Assembly: GCA_002633005.1 (NCBI GenBank)
Contig: NMRA01000198.1
Location: 72,045 to 106,023, forward strand
Source of the DNA: Phoronis australis
Taxonomy: Eukaryota; Phoronida; Phoronidae
Length of the DNA stretch: 33,979 bases
Reading direction: 5' to 3'
Shown here: positions 31,850-33,979 of the stretch, piece after piece
Layout of the letters: each line of letters begins with the position of its first letter
Numbering within the stretch: position 1 is the first letter of the stretch
Position numbers and translations under genes: made by a program
Notes under the pieces: generated by a model
Databases searched by the model: none
The model's input: the letters and a program-made list of their open reading frames with translations, nothing else
Told to the model about the DNA's origin: nothing

Positions 31850-32520
31850 TATATGTATATGTATAAAATATAACATACTACAAGGTATGACACTTGGGAC
31901 TAGATATTCCACGGGAGCCTCACTTCAGCCATCCATTTCAAACACAAAATTCAATAAATTTACACGAAACAGGGGTTGAACAAACCATGAGCAATTGTTC
32001 TTTCTTCTAATAGTAATACAATTCATGGTGTCCTGCTCCAGGGAGTTTGCAACAAATTTGCGGTCAAAACACAAAAATCTTCACAAAAAGCCGATGCATA
32101 CTAACTCCTTTGTCCCATGCGAGTTGGTTCAAGGTCCAGGATGGTATGGAATTATCAGATAAGTTACAGATAGACGGCAAATACTGGTTCATCATGGAAA
32201 GTTACGAAATGATCTGGCTAAGTCTGGAGCTTTTGATGCCGTGACTTTCCGTGACAAATCGGCAAATTCCATGGGACAGACAACCTAGTAAGGATCAGCT
32301 TTTTGGGAAGATTTTCGTTCTTTGACCGCAAATTTATTGCGAACTCGCTGGAGCATAACACCATGAAATTGAAGAAAGAACAATTGCTCATGGTTCGTTG
32401 AAAACCTGTTCTGTATAAATTTATTGAGTTTTGTGTTTGATACGGAGGGCTGAAGTGAAGCACCCATGGAATTTCTAGTCCCTTTTAGCATATAAATATA
32501 GTGTATAGGTAGGAAAGATA
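31850..32520. mobile_element. foldback / MITE-like element with arms of about 180 bp
   Basis: The left arm (about 31,882-32,070) and right arm (about 32,320-32,493) are inverse. The left arm has GGGACTAGATATTCCACGGG, CACTTCAGCC, CCATGAGCAATTGTTCTTTC and AATTTGCGGTCAAA; the right arm has the inverse of each. Similarity continues outward on both sides through an AT-rich ATACACTATAT-like tail. The central 250 bases are unique except for the relative at 2,955-3,310. No transposase is visible. Confidence 0.8.
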
Positions 32521-33979
32521 ATCAAAAAGTAGGTCAAAGTGCTCCATATCTGCCTCCATGTAAAACCCAAGTCGGTAAATTACCTGATTTCAGACTTCAA
32601 AGTTAACTATAAGATAATTTTGTGTCATAAATCGTTACCTTAATCTTTATTTGTAAGTTTGTAATCTTTTTGTCACACCTTATCGCTGATAAATCATTTT
32701 TTGTAAGCTTTTTTAAGTGCACTATTTTCCACCATGCGATCAACTTTCGAAAAAGTGCCTCTTGTTCCTCCGATCCAAAAGAGCACTATACTCTCAATTA
32801 CAGACATGAAATTTGGACAGGATGTAGTTTAGATGTGTGCGCATCTCCTCAAGTTATTTTCTCGAAGTCAAGGCCAAGTTTTCATGGCGAGTTTTCGATC
32901 GTCCGTAAGGCCTAATTTTGATCGGTCAGGAAATTGATGTTTTTGCGGTTGTGCAATATGCCCCGCCGATTTTTAGATGAAGAATTTATCAAACTTTTAA
33001 TTGGTAATTATTTCATTTTCAGAAATTTTGTCAAACTGCTGCGCATTGGCACTTTTCAAACAGCAGTTGTTAGTTCACTAAGTCGCCGCATGTCAACGCC
33101 ACGAGCGGCTACAGTAACTTTGAAGTTCAACGGCATCGCAACTTTGCCGTTCCAAATAAAGTTGTTACAAAAAGTTTTTGTTGCGTAAATGATGAAATCC
33201 TTCATGTTAAGAGTGATTTGTTTTCCCCAAATGGTCTTTTGTCTACTTTCTGATGTTTTTTGCCATGATTTGATCTAAGAGTACATGGGTGGCACCGAAG
33301 CACTGGATAAAGTGGGGGCTATAGCCTCCCCCAGCCCCCTATCAGGCTATGATGTGCTGCCCATGTAGTGGTACTCAGGGGCAGTTACAGGATTTTTAGT
33401 TAGGAGGTAGCGGCGCCAGGGCAGAGTTTTAAGCAAGATTTTACCTGTAACATATTTGCACCCTCGAACTGTCAAATGAAATCTGGGAGGATTTCAGGAG
33501 GGCTCTGGGCTGGCTCCCTTGCCACCCCCCCCTCCAAATCCACCAATGTTATCTTGTGGTTTGAGGTGAAATTTCCTCCTAGCTCAGATGTATTTATTTC
33601 TAAGCTGACGTGTTGTCTTTGCTCTTTTCCTTTTAAGTGTGTAATCCATTGTTTTCATCAAACATGAGGTTGATGCTGAGCCTGTTCCATATGCTAAAAA
33701 CACACTTAACGTTATCTCCAACCTTATTTAGTGGCCTCCATTCTAACTCGGATATCAAAAAACTAAGCTTTGTCAACTAGTAAAAGTATATATTTACTGA
33801 AAGAACAAAGACCAGGAAATATAAATATACTTTTTGTATTAATGTGCCATTATTATTTTTACTTAAAAACCTTTTTTAAGTCAAAATTTCATTTTTAAGA
33901 AAGGTACATTCATCGCAAAATAACCCCTCAGTCAATTTTAATGAAACCTTTTTTAAATGAAATCTTCACCAGTTACCTC
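32521..33979. other. right flank, no gene recognised
   Basis: AT-rich, with open frames of up to 84 codons (32,934-33,188) but no recognisable domain. GAG|GTAACT on the - strand at the very edge (33,979-33,971) could be a splice donor of an exon lying outside the window, but this is only a short match. Confidence 0.35.
33282..33367. repeat. 86-bp element with short terminal inverted repeats
   Basis: TACATGGGTGGCAC at the left is the inverse of GTGCTGCCCATGTA at the right, with two mismatches in 14. The interior has the palindrome GGCTATAGCC between runs of G and C, so the whole can fold on itself. Confidence 0.5.

Overview
This window looks like nuclear DNA of an intron-rich animal, most likely a marine invertebrate. 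It is AT-rich, its genes carry short exons with GT/AG introns, and it is crowded with minisatellites, inverted-repeat elements and a complex interspersed repeat. I cannot name the phylum from the sequence. All homology calls are from reading translations; no database was searched.

Left half (about 1-17,500, + strand): five tandem two-exon genes for small secreted C-type lectins, here called CTL1 to CTL5. Each encodes a signal peptide, a probable coiled-coil stalk with cysteines, and one C-type lectin domain (CTLD). In all five, a phase-1 intron falls one or two codons before the EPN-type sugar/calcium motif, so exon 2 is a compact binding-site cassette running from EPN to WND. By stalk cysteines and sequence, CTL1, 3 and 5 form one type and CTL2 and 4 another, in alternating order A-B-A-B-A. 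The motif varies: EPN in CTL1, 3 and 4, QPN in CTL2, EPY in CTL5. CTL2 also lacks a second acidic calcium ligand.

Right half (18,128-29,004, - strand): twelve consecutive coding exons of POLR1B (RPA2, the second-largest subunit of RNA polymerase I). They give 1,150 coding bases with intact splice sites and reading frame. They cover the N-terminal third except the first exon, and stop before the fork and catalytic regions. The remaining exons were not found in the window. The introns hold a 519-bp near-palindrome, two unrelated 39-bp minisatellites, an assembly ambiguity (N at 20,759) beside an exact duplication, and a tandem array that copies a POLR1B exon/donor junction.

Repeats: two 1.7-kb copies of one complex element (about 5,647-7,356 and 29,441-31,161) are built of sub-repeats about 145 bp long. 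Each sub-repeat carries a CCACTAGG(N)GGC-type core that resembles the CTCF binding core. Each copy ends in a hairpin. Decayed fragments lie between the lectin genes and in POLR1B introns. A foldback element with arms of about 180 bp lies at 31,850-32,520, with a one-armed relative near 2,955-3,310.
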